A stretch of 64,000 nucleotides of DNA from Rathayibacter sp. VKM Ac-2857 (GTDB lineage Bacteria > Actinomycetota > Actinomycetes > Actinomycetales > Microbacteriaceae): contig NZ_JABMLE010000005.1 in NCBI RefSeq assembly GCF_013205025.1, forward strand, positions 62,001 through 126,000, read 5' to 3'. The position numbers and the translations under genes are program-made. The notes under the pieces are model-generated. The model saw only the letters and a program-made list of their open reading frames with translations, had not been told where the DNA came from and searched no databases. Shown here in pieces: positions 9,205-17,231 of this stretch. The stretch's first letter is position 1. Each line of letters opens with the position of its first letter.

Positions 9205-10464
9205 TTGACCACGCACGAGCAGCCCGCTGCTTCTTCCTCTTCTCCGAGCTCCGGAACCGCTCCGACTCGCCGACCCGAACGACTCCGTCGCACTCGCACC
9301 GCGGCGGCCGTCGTCGCGGCGATCATCGGCGGAGTGATCACCTACCTGGCACTGGGCAACGTGATCCCTGGAGGAGGCTCCCTGCTCACCCTCGCCCCGG
9401 CGCACGTCTGGGCGCACTACGGGCCGCAGATCGTGCTGGCGAGCGTGGCGGCCGTCCTCCTCTGCATCCCGCTGTGGCGTGCCGGCCGCCGTCGGGTGCT
9501 GCGCAGCGTCGCCGTCGGACTCGCCGCTGTCGCCCTCATCGCCTCGACGACGATCACGGGCATGATCGTGCAGTCCGCCTACGCCGCGGGAGGATCGATC
9601 GACCTCGTTCGGGCCGTGACGATGTCGACCTCGACCGAGGGCCCCGACGACGTCACCAGCTACGTCACCGTCGACGGCGAGGCGCAGCAGGCGCGGATCT
9701 ACGAGCCGGACGGCGGCGCCGAGGGCGCCCCGGTGATGATGTTCATCCACGGAGGCGGGTGGTACATGGGAGCAGCCGCGGACGTCGACAGCATCGTCCG
9801 CTCCTACGCGACCCAGGGCTTCTACGTCATCAGCGTCGACTACCGGCTCGCGGACGCCGACACCGCGACGTGGGACACGGCCCCTGCCGACGTCGCCTGC
9901 GCGCTGAGCTGGACCGTCCAGCGCGCCGCCGCCGCCGGGGCCGACACCGAGAGGCTCACCGTGCTCGGGGACTCCGCCGGCGGGCACCTCTCGCTGCTGC
10001 TGGGATGGTCCGCCGCGGAAGGGGCGGCCGCGTCGTCCTGCGGCGCCCAGGCCGAGGTACCGGTGCCGGACGCCGTCATCGCCTCCTACCCCGTCGGAGA
10101 CCTGACCTACACCTACGAGAACGGCGCCGCACCCCTGGGCGTCGACCCGCGGGAGTTCACCCGGTTCTTCCTCGGCGGCGAGCCGACGGCGTTCCCCGAG
10201 CGCCTGCGCGCCGTGTCGCCCGCGACCTACCTCTCGGCCGACGTGCCCCCGACGCTCGTCCTCCAGCCGGAGCGCGACGACTTCATCCCCGCGGAGGGCA
10301 ACTACCGCCTCGTCGAGCAGGCGCAGCAGGCAGGAGCCGACGTGACGATCGCCCGGGTCCCCTTCGCGTGGCACGGTTTCGACGGCGACCCCGGATCGAT
10401 CGGCGGTCAGCTCAAGACGACCGTCGTCGTGAACTGGCTCGACGGCTACGGCCTGGCGCCGTGA
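9205..10464 (+). CDS. membrane-anchored alpha/beta-hydrolase, paralog 2 of 3
   Basis: This 419-residue protein has about three N-terminal membrane helices and a C-terminal alpha/beta-hydrolase of the hormone-sensitive-lipase/carboxylesterase type. The oxyanion motif is complete (FIHGGGWYMG), the nucleophile is in GDSAGG, the acid in QPERDD and the histidine in WHGF. The TTG at 9205 is chosen because GGAG sits six bases upstream (9195-9198) and similarity to paralog 3 begins there. It probably removes acyl or acetyl groups from exported or extracellular substrates, but no substrate is evident. A hairpin terminator follows at 10467-10491. Confidence 0.85.
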   Translation: MTTHEQPAASSSSPSSGTAPTRRPERLRRTRTAAAVVAAIIGGVITYLALGNVIPGGGSLLTLAPAHVWAHYGPQIVLASVAAVLLCIPLWRAGRRRVLRSVAVGLAAVALIASTTITGMIVQSAYAAGGSIDLVRAVTMSTSTEGPDDVTSYVTVDGEAQQARIYEPDGGAEGAPVMMFIHGGGWYMGAAADVDSIVRSYATQGFYVISVDYRLADADTATWDTAPADVACALSWTVQRAAAAGADTERLTVLGDSAGGHLSLLLGWSAAEGAAASSCGAQAEVPVPDAVIASYPVGDLTYTYENGAAPLGVDPREFTRFFLGGEPTAFPERLRAVSPATYLSADVPPTLVLQPERDDFIPAEGNYRLVEQAQQAGADVTIARVPFAWHGFDGDPGSIGGQLKTTVVVNWLDGYGLAP

Positions 10465-10466
10465 TC

Positions 10467-10491
10467 CGGGCGGGCGCGCTGCGCCCGCCCG
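10467..10491 (+). terminator. hairpin terminator of hydrolase paralog 2
   Basis: An 11-base perfect GC stem (10467-10477 with 10481-10491) and a 3-base loop begin three bases after the TGA stop. Confidence 0.75.
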
Positions 10492-10498
10492 ACGTCGA

Positions 10499-10551
10499 GA
10501 GCACCTGGCCCGCTCGGTTCGCGAGGAACCGCTCCAGCGGGCCGGGTGCTC
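10499..10551 (-). terminator. long hairpin between convergent hydrolase genes
   Basis: Outer arms at 10500-10514 and 10536-10550 pair with one mismatch, and an inner GGTTC/GAACC stem continues inside. On the minus strand it lies five bases after the stop of the acetyl-hydrolase gene. With the preceding hairpin it separates two convergent genes. Confidence 0.65.
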
Positions 10552-10555
10552 GTCG

Positions 10556-11428
10556 TCACTCCTCGGAGAACCACTCGCGGATCATCCGGGCACCCGCTCC
10601 GAATGCGGCGGACCGCGGAAAGCCGAGGAAACCGTGCATCGCCCGGAGCTCCTCCTCCCGGACGTCGACGCCGGCCTCGCGCAACTCGGCCGCGAAGAGC
10701 CGGCCGGACGCGTGCAGACGGTCGTTGTCGGCGTCGACGACCAGAGTCGGCGGCAGCCCGTGCAGATCGCTTCCGCCGGGGAAGGCGAGACCGGGCACGA
10801 GCAGCCGGTCGTCGCCGACGTAGTTCCGGTTCATGCGGAGGAGCATGCGCGGGTTGAAGGCCCATCGTGCGAGAGGGCCCCGCAGCCGGTCGTACACCTC
10901 GGATCCGGGGACGGGTCCGCTGTGGAACGTGCCGTACGCGAGCGCGAGCCGGCGCGGAACGGGACCGTCGTCGTCTCTCAGCAGGAGCGCAGCAGCGGCC
11001 ACCAGATTCGCGCCGGCGCTCGCTCCGGCCGCGTCGACCGGCGTCCCGGCGGCGGCAGTCGAGGCGATGATCACGTCTGCGACATCGTGCAGACCCGCGG
11101 GGAAGCGATCCGGACCCTCGCGCAGAGCGTGGTCGCGGAGGAGACTCACCCGGGGCGCGAGGCGGTAGTCGACCGTGCGGACCCACCGGCCCGCGGCGGC
11201 CCAGGCTCGCGCAGGCGCATCCGACTCCCCGTCGTCCAACCCGCCGGCGGAGAATCCGCCGCCGTGGACCCAGAGCAGGGGTCGATCGGTCGATCGTGTC
11301 TCCGGGAGGTAGTCGCGCACCGGTACGGCCCCGTTCCGACCGTCGACCACTGCCTGCCGAACGTCGTACGGGACACCGCCCCCCTGCGGCCCCGCCGACG
11401 CGCGGCGGGGCCGGAACCCGTTCGTCAT
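10556..11428 (-). CDS. alpha/beta-hydrolase, acetyl-hydrolase/esterase type
   Basis: This 290-residue cytosolic esterase has WVHGGGFSAGG as oxyanion motif (about residue 55), GASAGAN as nucleophile elbow and VVDADNDR as acid motif. The base histidine is in AMHGFLGF. This is the hormone-sensitive-lipase (bacterial family IV) layout. The ATG at 11428 overlaps the TGA of the preceding SGNH gene (ATGA), so the two are translationally coupled. The paired acetylesterase-type genes suggest removal of acetyl groups from imported oligosaccharides, which is inference. It is not a close paralog of the three membrane-anchored hydrolases. Confidence 0.85.
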   Translation of the reverse strand: MTNGFRPRRASAGPQGGGVPYDVRQAVVDGRNGAVPVRDYLPETRSTDRPLLWVHGGGFSAGGLDDGESDAPARAWAAAGRWVRTVDYRLAPRVSLLRDHALREGPDRFPAGLHDVADVIIASTAAAGTPVDAAGASAGANLVAAAALLLRDDDGPVPRRLALAYGTFHSGPVPGSEVYDRLRGPLARWAFNPRMLLRMNRNYVGDDRLLVPGLAFPGGSDLHGLPPTLVVDADNDRLHASGRLFAAELREAGVDVREEELRAMHGFLGFPRSAAFGAGARMIREWFSEE

Positions 11429-12057
11429 GCCGTAGGCCCCGGGAGCAGCGGCCGGAGGACGTCGCCCCAGGCCGCGTAGCCGTCGGGAGACAGATGGAGG
11501 TTGTCCGTGGTGAACTCCTTGCGCAGCGCGCCGTCGGCGTCCGCGAGCGCGGGCCAAGCGTCGACGTAGGTGCATCCGGTCCGTTCGGCGAGGACCCGGT
11601 ACTGCGCATTGAGCGCTCGCAGGCGAGGACCGTAGAGCGTGGTGCGGGGCAGGACCCCGTTCACCAGGACGAGCGCGTCCGGAGCCGTGGCGCGGACGCG
11701 CTCGACGATGGTCCCGACCCGCGAGACGATCCCACGCGGATCCTTCGTGCGCCGACTCGTGTGCAGGTCGTTCGTGCCGATCAGGAGCGAGACGACCGCG
11801 GGGTCGACCACCGCCTCGTCCAGCCGATCCAGCACGTCCACGCTGGTGTCCCAGCCGATCCCCCGGTTCACGACCGGAAGCCCAGGGAAGAGCTCCCCGA
11901 GCGGGGCGACCTCGGTGATGCTGTCACCGAGGAACACGACCGCGCGAGGAGGGACCGTCTCCGTCAGGAAGGACTCGCGCCTCTCGCGGCGCCTCTTCGT
12001 CGCGGTCCCGCGCAGGAGCGGGACCACGAGCTCGAAGATCCGGTCGCTGCTCAGCAT
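11425..12057 (-). CDS. SGNH/GDSL hydrolase, probable acetylesterase
   Basis: This 210-residue protein shows all four SGNH blocks: VVFLGDSITE (Ser), NRGIGWDTS (Gly), LLIGTNDLH (Asn) and the DNLHLS Asp/His pair near residue 186. Relatives are platelet-activating-factor acetylhydrolase-like or rhamnogalacturonan-acetylesterase-like deacetylases. No signal peptide is seen. It heads a two-gene operon with the esterase at 10556 and is divergent from the sialate-esterase-type gene at 12314. The ATG at 12057 is the natural start; a short upstream extension has no support. Confidence 0.85.
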   Translation of the reverse strand: MLSSDRIFELVVPLLRGTATKRRRERRESFLTETVPPRAVVFLGDSITEVAPLGELFPGLPVVNRGIGWDTSVDVLDRLDEAVVDPAVVSLLIGTNDLHTSRRTKDPRGIVSRVGTIVERVRATAPDALVLVNGVLPRTTLYGPRLRALNAQYRVLAERTGCTYVDAWPALADADGALRKEFTTDNLHLSPDGYAAWGDVLRPLLPGPTA

Positions 12058-12313
12058 GTCGCACTCCGCGACCGGTGCGCCGAGAGCCGGACGCGGAGGA
12101 TCCGCGATCCGGGTGAGGCGGTCGTGATCGTCGATGCCATGTGCAACTCCTCTGGTGCGAGGGCGGATCGCTCGAGTGCGGAGCCGCCGGACCGGCCCGT
12201 GCCGACCGATCGAAGAATTTCATCTTCTCGCATATCATGCCGATAATCGAAAAAACTACCGACTCGTCCGTCTCCTCGAAGCGGCCGAGACGGACAGCCG
12301 CAAAGGAGAGACC

Positions 12314-13894
12314 GTGGACGACGCAGTCCTGCAGAAGACCGCGCTCGCGGCCGGACTGCCGTTCGGGGACCGCATGGTGCTCCAGCGGCAGAAGGAGATC
12401 GCGATCTGGGGCACCGGGCGACCGGGCAGCACGGTGGAGATCCGGCTGGCAGAGGACGAGGCGGTGCGCGCGACCGTCTCCTCGGACGGGACGTGGTCGG
12501 CGTCGTTGCAGCCCCACGAGGCGGACCGCGGTCTCCGCCTCGTCCTCGCCGATGAGCGCACGCGGATCGAGTTCACCGACGTGGCGATCGGGGAGGTGTG
12601 GATCGCGGGGGGCCAGTCGAACATGGAGTACTTCCTCGCGTTCGACGGCGATCGGCGCGAGATACTGGCTGGCACTCCCGATCCCGACATCCGCTTCTTC
12701 GACTCCCCTCGGACCTCGTACGAGGGCCAGTTGGAGGAGAAGGACTACTCGCGCTTCGGGACCTGGCGCACCAGCACGCTGGAGGACCTCCCCTACTTCT
12801 CCGCCGTCGGCTACTACTTCGCCGCCGACCTCCACGCGTCCCTCGGAGTGCCGGTCGGGATCGTCGGATGCAACTGGGGAGGCACGCCGGCGAGCGCCTG
12901 GACGAGCGTGGAGCGTCTCGAGGCCGGTGAGGGGCGGGTCTGGCTCGACGAGCACCGCGCCCAGCTCGAGGGCGTCGACCTCGAGATCGTCTCGGCGGCG
13001 TACCGCGCCGATCCCCTGAACGACACGACCGATCCGCTCAAGCCGTCGCTGCTGACCCTGCTCCTCTCCCCCGGCTTCCCCCGTCCGGTGCAGAAGGCGC
13101 TGGTCGCCCTGGGCGGCCGACGACTGAAGTACCCGGTCGTCGGCCCCCTCCACCCGTTCCGTCCCGCGGGTCTTCACGAGGTCATGCTGAAGCGGGTGGC
13201 CCCGTACACGACGCGCGGAGTGATCTGGTATCAGGGTGAGTCGGATGCGACCCATCCCGAGATCTACGCCGACGTGTTCGGCGCCCTGATCCGGTCCTGG
13301 CGGGACCTCTGGCGCGAGGACATCCCGTTCCTCTTCGTCCAGCTCGCTCCTTTCGGCGAGTGGCTGGTGTCGACCGGCGAGGCCTACCCCGAGCTGCGCC
13401 GCCAGCAGCAGGTTGTCGCCGACACGGTACCCGGCACCTGGATGGCGAGCTCCTCCGACTCGGGTCTGCAGTGGGACGTCCACCCCAAGCGGAAGAGGCC
13501 GATCGGCGCGCGCCTCGCGCTCCTGGCCCGTCGGCACCTGTACGGGCAGAGCATCCAGGGCGACCCTCCCCGATTCGTGTCGGCGGAGCGCACCAGGGAG
13601 GGCGTCGATGTGCGATTCGCCGACGCAGATGGGCTGCGGCTCCGGCAGGGAGAGGTCCCTCTCGACGTCCGCTCGCCCTCCGGCCGCAGGATCGCCGTCA
13701 GTGGTCTGCGCGTCGAGGGCGACCGTCTCGTCGTCATCGGTTCGTTCCCGCCGCGATCCGTCGTCAGCTTCGCATGGACGGGCTTCTACAACGTCCCCCT
13801 GGTGAACGGAGCGGGCATTCCCGCGACACCGTTCCGATTCGAGCTGCCGCCGATGAGCCGCGTAGCGTCCGGTCCCGGCGCGGCCGAGAGCTGA
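12314..13894 (+). CDS. sialate O-acetylesterase family protein (SGNH type)
   Basis: This 526-residue protein belongs to the SASA family of carbohydrate O-acetylesterases. Its nucleophile block is IAGGQSNMEY, a second block is WYQGESDA, and the acid-base pair is expected in LQWDVHP. The N-terminal region is a beta domain as in the family. The GTG at 12314 has GGAGA five bases before it (12305-12309), which decides the start; upstream open sequence to 12134 has no protein-like character. Family members deacetylate sialic acids, but many soil and plant-associated homologs act on acetylated xylan or pectin sugars, and the rhamnosidase and galactosidase neighbours favour the latter. Confidence 0.85.
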   Translation: MDDAVLQKTALAAGLPFGDRMVLQRQKEIAIWGTGRPGSTVEIRLAEDEAVRATVSSDGTWSASLQPHEADRGLRLVLADERTRIEFTDVAIGEVWIAGGQSNMEYFLAFDGDRREILAGTPDPDIRFFDSPRTSYEGQLEEKDYSRFGTWRTSTLEDLPYFSAVGYYFAADLHASLGVPVGIVGCNWGGTPASAWTSVERLEAGEGRVWLDEHRAQLEGVDLEIVSAAYRADPLNDTTDPLKPSLLTLLLSPGFPRPVQKALVALGGRRLKYPVVGPLHPFRPAGLHEVMLKRVAPYTTRGVIWYQGESDATHPEIYADVFGALIRSWRDLWREDIPFLFVQLAPFGEWLVSTGEAYPELRRQQQVVADTVPGTWMASSSDSGLQWDVHPKRKRPIGARLALLARRHLYGQSIQGDPPRFVSAERTREGVDVRFADADGLRLRQGEVPLDVRSPSGRRIAVSGLRVEGDRLVVIGSFPPRSVVSFAWTGFYNVPLVNGAGIPATPFRFELPPMSRVASGPGAAES

Positions 13895-13913
13895 TGGGCC
13901 GCGGCCGTCGGGG

Positions 13914-13925
13914 GCCTGATCAGGC
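13914..13925. terminator. short palindrome between convergent genes
   Basis: GCCTGATCAGGC is a perfect 12-base palindrome. It sits between the convergent esterase (stop 13894) and the tetR gene (stop 13920) and overlaps the latter's stop. It could be a weak bidirectional terminator or an operator. Confidence 0.3.
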
Positions 13926-14579
13926 TGCTGATCGGTCGGGGCGGCCGTACCCGGAGCGGGCACCCTCCACGACCCGGTCGAGCATGTCGGACCAGACGGC
14001 GCGCGACTTCCGGGTCAGCTCCCCGTCGCAGCCCAGGAGCCAGTGCCCGGATGCGACGATGACGCCGTTCATGAGGGCTCCGACGAGGAGCTCGACCTCC
14101 AGGCGATTCCAGGCCGGGTACCGCAGAGCGACATGATCGGCGATGTGCGCCGACGTCCGGTCGATCACTTGGCGGAGGAGGACTTCGTGCTTGGATGACG
14201 CCTGATCGTTCCATCCCAGCACGGCGCCCACCGAGACGATCACGTCCGGGAGATCCGCGGCACCGAGCAGCCGCGCCACTTCATCGAAGACGGCCTCCCT
14301 CGATCCGTCCGTCGCCGGTTCGGCGGTGGTCGCCGCGTCGAACGTGGCGAGGATCCGGTCGAATCGCTCCACGCTCGCTGTGACGAGGACGTCCGAGACC
14401 GACGGGAAGTAGTTGAAGACCGTTGCGCGCGATACGTCGGCGCGCTCCGCGAGCTCCTCGACGGTGAACTTCGGGCCGTTCCGCTCGACGACGAGGGCGG
14501 ACGCCGCATCGAGGATCGAGCGCCGCGATCGCTCCTTCAGCATCGAGCGTCGGCCTTGAGCGGGGGCAGCGGAAACCAT
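13920..14579 (-). CDS. TetR/AcrR-family transcriptional regulator
   Basis: This 219-residue regulator has an N-terminal helix-turn-helix (about residues 15-60; the recognition region includes ADVSRATVFNYFPSVSDVL) and a helical ligand-binding domain with no recognised family. The ATG at 14579 is chosen because the HTH follows at the usual distance and a -10-like TATACT lies just upstream; the frame continues beyond but without sense. It is divergent from hydrolase paralog 3 and is the only regulator in the catabolic region, so it is a candidate regulator of the three hydrolases. Its own promoter carries a different inverted repeat from the GTCTAA sites. Confidence 0.85.
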   Translation of the reverse strand: MVSAAPAQGRRSMLKERSRRSILDAASALVVERNGPKFTVEELAERADVSRATVFNYFPSVSDVLVTASVERFDRILATFDAATTAEPATDGSREAVFDEVARLLGAADLPDVIVSVGAVLGWNDQASSKHEVLLRQVIDRTSAHIADHVALRYPAWNRLEVELLVGALMNGVIVASGHWLLGCDGELTRKSRAVWSDMLDRVVEGARSGYGRPDRSAA

Positions 14580-14595
14580 GAGTCCGATCCTAACC

Positions 14596-14626
14596 AGTAT
14601 AACGATGGACCTGATCCAACTTTGGA
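14596..14626 (-). promoter_or_regulatory. tetR promoter with possible autoregulatory operator
   Basis: On the minus strand TATACT (14596-14601) is a good -10 hexamer. TCCAA-CT-TTGGA (14615-14626), a 5-base inverted repeat, lies about 13 bases upstream of it, where the -35 would be. A repressor bound there would block transcription. Confidence 0.4.
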
Positions 14627-14746
14627 CCTCCCGAGCGAGCCCTCGGGAGCCCTGCGGGATCGGAGCGACGGGCTCGGCTGTCGCGGTGGTCATCGAGGCG
14701 CCGTCGCGGCACACTCACACCCTCTGCACAGCGCGCGCTGGATACC

Positions 14747-14780
14747 GTCGAATTATCGACTTCGTCTAACCTAGGACGAA
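14747..14780. promoter_or_regulatory. inverted repeats before hydrolase paralog 3
   Basis: Two repeats are adjacent: GTCGA-ATTA-TCGAC (14747-14760), and TTCGTC with GACGAA around TAACCTAG (14761-14780). The second contains GTCTAA, the core shared with the sites before paralogs 1 and 2. It ends 32 bases before the ATG at 14813. Confidence 0.4.
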
Positions 14781-14812
14781 TCCGCGGTCGGATCCCGAAG
14801 GACGTCACGCAC

Positions 14813-16045
14813 ATGCCACAGCATCCAGCCGCTTCTCCGCCCCGCAGAACGCGGTTCCCCCGATCGCGCACGGCGGCCGCTGTGATCGCGGCCGCCCTGG
14901 GCGTGCTCGTCGTCCTCCTCGCCGCGGCGAATCTCTTCCCGGCATCGTCGAACATCCTCACCCTGGCCGGCACGTACGTCTGGGCGAGCTCGGCCCCGCA
15001 CCTGGTGATCCTCAGCCTCGTGGCCGTGCTGCTGACCATTCCGCTGTGGCGGGCGGGACGCCGTCCCGTGCTCCGCGGCATCGCCTCCGGGGCGGCAGCA
15101 GTCGCCCTGATCGCGTCGACCGTCATCACCGGCTCGCTGGTCACTGCAGCCACCTCGAACGGCGGGTCCGTGAACCTCGTGCAGGCCCTCACCCTGGCGA
15201 CGCCGACCGAGCCGGCGACGGAGATCACCAGCTACAGCACGGTCGACGGCGCACCTCTCGAGGCACGTGTCTACGAGCCCGAGGGCGGCGCGGAGGGCGC
15301 TCCCGTGATGATGTACATCCACGGCGGCGGCTGGGCGACGGGCTCAGCGGAGGAGTCCGAGCAGACAGCCCAGCACTGGGCCGCGGAGGGCTGGTACGTC
15401 GTGAGCGTCGACTATCGCCTCTCCGGCGCAGAGCGGCCGACCTGGGACGAGGCGCCCGCCGATCTGGCCTGCGCCCTCACGTGGACCGATCGCCACTCGG
15501 CCGAGGCGGGCGCCGACTCCGAGCGGCTGACCGTCCTGGGCGACTCCGCAGGCGGGCACCTCGCCCTGCTCCTCGGCTGGTCCTCCGGCGCCGGTGCCGC
15601 AGCCTCCACCTGCGCCGATCAGGGCGTCGTCCCCGTCCCCGACGCCGTCGTCGCCGCCTACCCCGCCAGCGACGTCCAGTACATCTACGACTACGGCGTG
15701 GCACCCGTTCCCGGTATCGACCCCCAGCAGTTCACTCGGCTCTTCCTCGGCGGCGAGCCGGCCGACTTCCCGGACCGCCTGAATGCGATCGAACCCCTGA
15801 CGTACCTCGGCGACGCCACCCCGCCGACCCTCGTCCTGCAGCCCGACCGGGACGACTTCATCCCCGCCGAGAACAACTACCGCGCGATGGAGAAGGCCTC
15901 CCGGGCCGGCGTCGATGCGACGATCGTCCCCGTTCCGTTCGCGTGGCACGCCTTCGACGCCCCCCAGGGTGGACTCGGCGGCCAGGTGAAGAACACCGTC
16001 ACCAGGACTTGGCTGGACGAGCGAGGCCTGGCACCTGAGCGATGA
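14813..16045 (+). CDS. membrane-anchored alpha/beta-hydrolase, paralog 3 of 3
   Basis: This 410-residue protein has a basic N-terminus, about three membrane helices within residues 18-115 and a C-terminal carboxylesterase domain. Oxyanion motif YIHGGGWATG, nucleophile GDSAGG, acid QPDRDD and base WHAF are intact. Similarity to the proteins at 9205 and 3615 is continuous, including the helices. The ATG at 14813 has AAGGA about eight bases upstream. It is transcribed divergently from tetR. Function is presumed ester hydrolysis at the cell surface, substrate unknown. Confidence 0.85.
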   Translation: MPQHPAASPPRRTRFPRSRTAAAVIAAALGVLVVLLAAANLFPASSNILTLAGTYVWASSAPHLVILSLVAVLLTIPLWRAGRRPVLRGIASGAAAVALIASTVITGSLVTAATSNGGSVNLVQALTLATPTEPATEITSYSTVDGAPLEARVYEPEGGAEGAPVMMYIHGGGWATGSAEESEQTAQHWAAEGWYVVSVDYRLSGAERPTWDEAPADLACALTWTDRHSAEAGADSERLTVLGDSAGGHLALLLGWSSGAGAAASTCADQGVVPVPDAVVAAYPASDVQYIYDYGVAPVPGIDPQQFTRLFLGGEPADFPDRLNAIEPLTYLGDATPPTLVLQPDRDDFIPAENNYRAMEKASRAGVDATIVPVPFAWHAFDAPQGGLGGQVKNTVTRTWLDERGLAPER

Positions 16046-16412
16046 GCCACCGCCTCCGGCCCTGCTTATCCGAATGCGGTCGCGGTGCGGGGCCCGCAGC
16101 CGTCGCGATGACGGGCGCGAGCACCTCGAGGATGCGTCCGAACTGAACAGGATCGAGATCGTGTTCATCCTCCGGCCGCTCCGCGGTCGGGCCGACGGCC
16201 CGACCGGAGGGACGAGCACCGGCGCGCCGTCGATCCCCCCCCCCCCCGACGCTGCGTCCCTCCACACCTCGCCTCGGAGGCTCTTCCACCAGGTGCGCTG
16301 TCCTGACTCTCCTCGACCCGAGTGCGACTCCTGTGAGAGGGCCGTGAGGCGGGCGGATCGGCCTCGCTCCGGACGCGCGATCCTCACCGACCGGGACGAG
16401 AGTGGCCCCGAC
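16046..16412. other. intergenic region with a 13-base C tract, no gene seen
   Basis: This stretch separates the convergent paralog 3 and SDR genes. It contains 13 consecutive C at 16235-16247. Open frames on both strands lack a start with ribosome site and recognisable protein. A minus-strand stretch near 16100-16160 could be the tail of a decayed gene, but I cannot name it. Confidence 0.4.
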
Positions 16413-17231
16413 CTACAGGAGCCGGTTCAGGACCTTCATGTAGCTCCCCGGGAGAACGCGGACGATCAGGTCGGGGATCCTCGCGGAGGACCCGATCAGC
16501 ACTCGCGGCTTCCTGCGCTCGATGCCGTCGAGGATGGACGTCGCGGCCGAGGCCGGCGTGATGGTGAGCACGCGGCTCATGGCATCGACCTTCTTCGCGG
16601 CGTCGGCGGCGGACAGCCCGGCGCCGGCGCGGGCGTTCGTCGCGATCGCCGTCCTGATCCCGCCGGGATGGATGGAGGTCACTCCCATGCCGGTGCCCTC
16701 GGACTCCGCCCTCAGCGCTTCCGTGAAGCCGCGCACAGCGAACTTGCTCGACACGTAGGCCGCCTGGCCGGCGGGAGCGAACAGGCCGAAGACGCTGGAC
16801 ACGTTCGCGAGATGCGAGCCACGATTGCGGCGGAGCACGGGCAGGAGATGGTGGGTGAGCGTCACCGTCGCGTGGAAGTTGATGTCGAACAGCCAGGTGA
16901 AGTCCTGCAGACTGACCTGATCGAAGTTCCCGCCCAGTGCGACGCCCGCGCAGTTGACGAGCAGCGTGGTGTCGGGATGATCGGCCGCGAGCTGTGCTGC
17001 GACCGCATCGGTGGCATCACGATCGGCGAGATCGGCGATGACCGTGCTCACCGAGATGCCGGGGTGCTTGGCGCGGAGGTCCCCGGCGACCCGCGCGAGA
17101 CCGACGGCATCCCGGTCGAGCAGGACGACGCTGCTTCCCCGGGCTCCGAGCTCGCGCACCAGCGCCTCTCCGATGCCGCTCGCCGCGCCCGTGACGACAG
17201 CGGTTCCGCCGGCGAATCGGTAGGTGTTCAT
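16413..17231 (-). CDS. short-chain dehydrogenase/reductase (SDR)
   Basis: This 272-residue classical SDR has the cofactor motif TGAASGIG (residues 14-21), NCAG near 93, and catalytic S-Y-K with YVSSK near 160. ADLADR at the end of beta-3 is also typical. Its ATG overlaps the stop of the upstream monooxygenase fusion (ATGA at 17228-17231), so the two proteins are made together. SDRs oxidise alcohols or reduce ketones. Here it would plausibly supply a ketone to, or process an alcohol from, the Baeyer-Villiger/esterase protein. In the mymA operon of mycobacteria an SDR likewise accompanies a monooxygenase and a lipase. Substrate unknown. Confidence 0.85.
   Translation of the reverse strand: MNTYRFAGGTAVVTGAASGIGEALVRELGARGSSVVLLDRDAVGLARVAGDLRAKHPGISVSTVIADLADRDATDAVAAQLAADHPDTTLLVNCAGVALGGNFDQVSLQDFTWLFDINFHATVTLTHHLLPVLRRNRGSHLANVSSVFGLFAPAGQAAYVSSKFAVRGFTEALRAESEGTGMGVTSIHPGGIRTAIATNARAGAGLSAADAAKKVDAMSRVLTITPASAATSILDGIERRKPRVLIGSSARIPDLIVRVLPGSYMKVLNRLL

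Noticed and set aside
15999-16289. minus-strand frame with a helix-like end (ILEVLAPVIATAAG) near the C13 tract, possible frameshifted regulator
   Set aside because: No recognisable domain in any frame on the other side of the tract, so a frameshifted gene cannot be supported.
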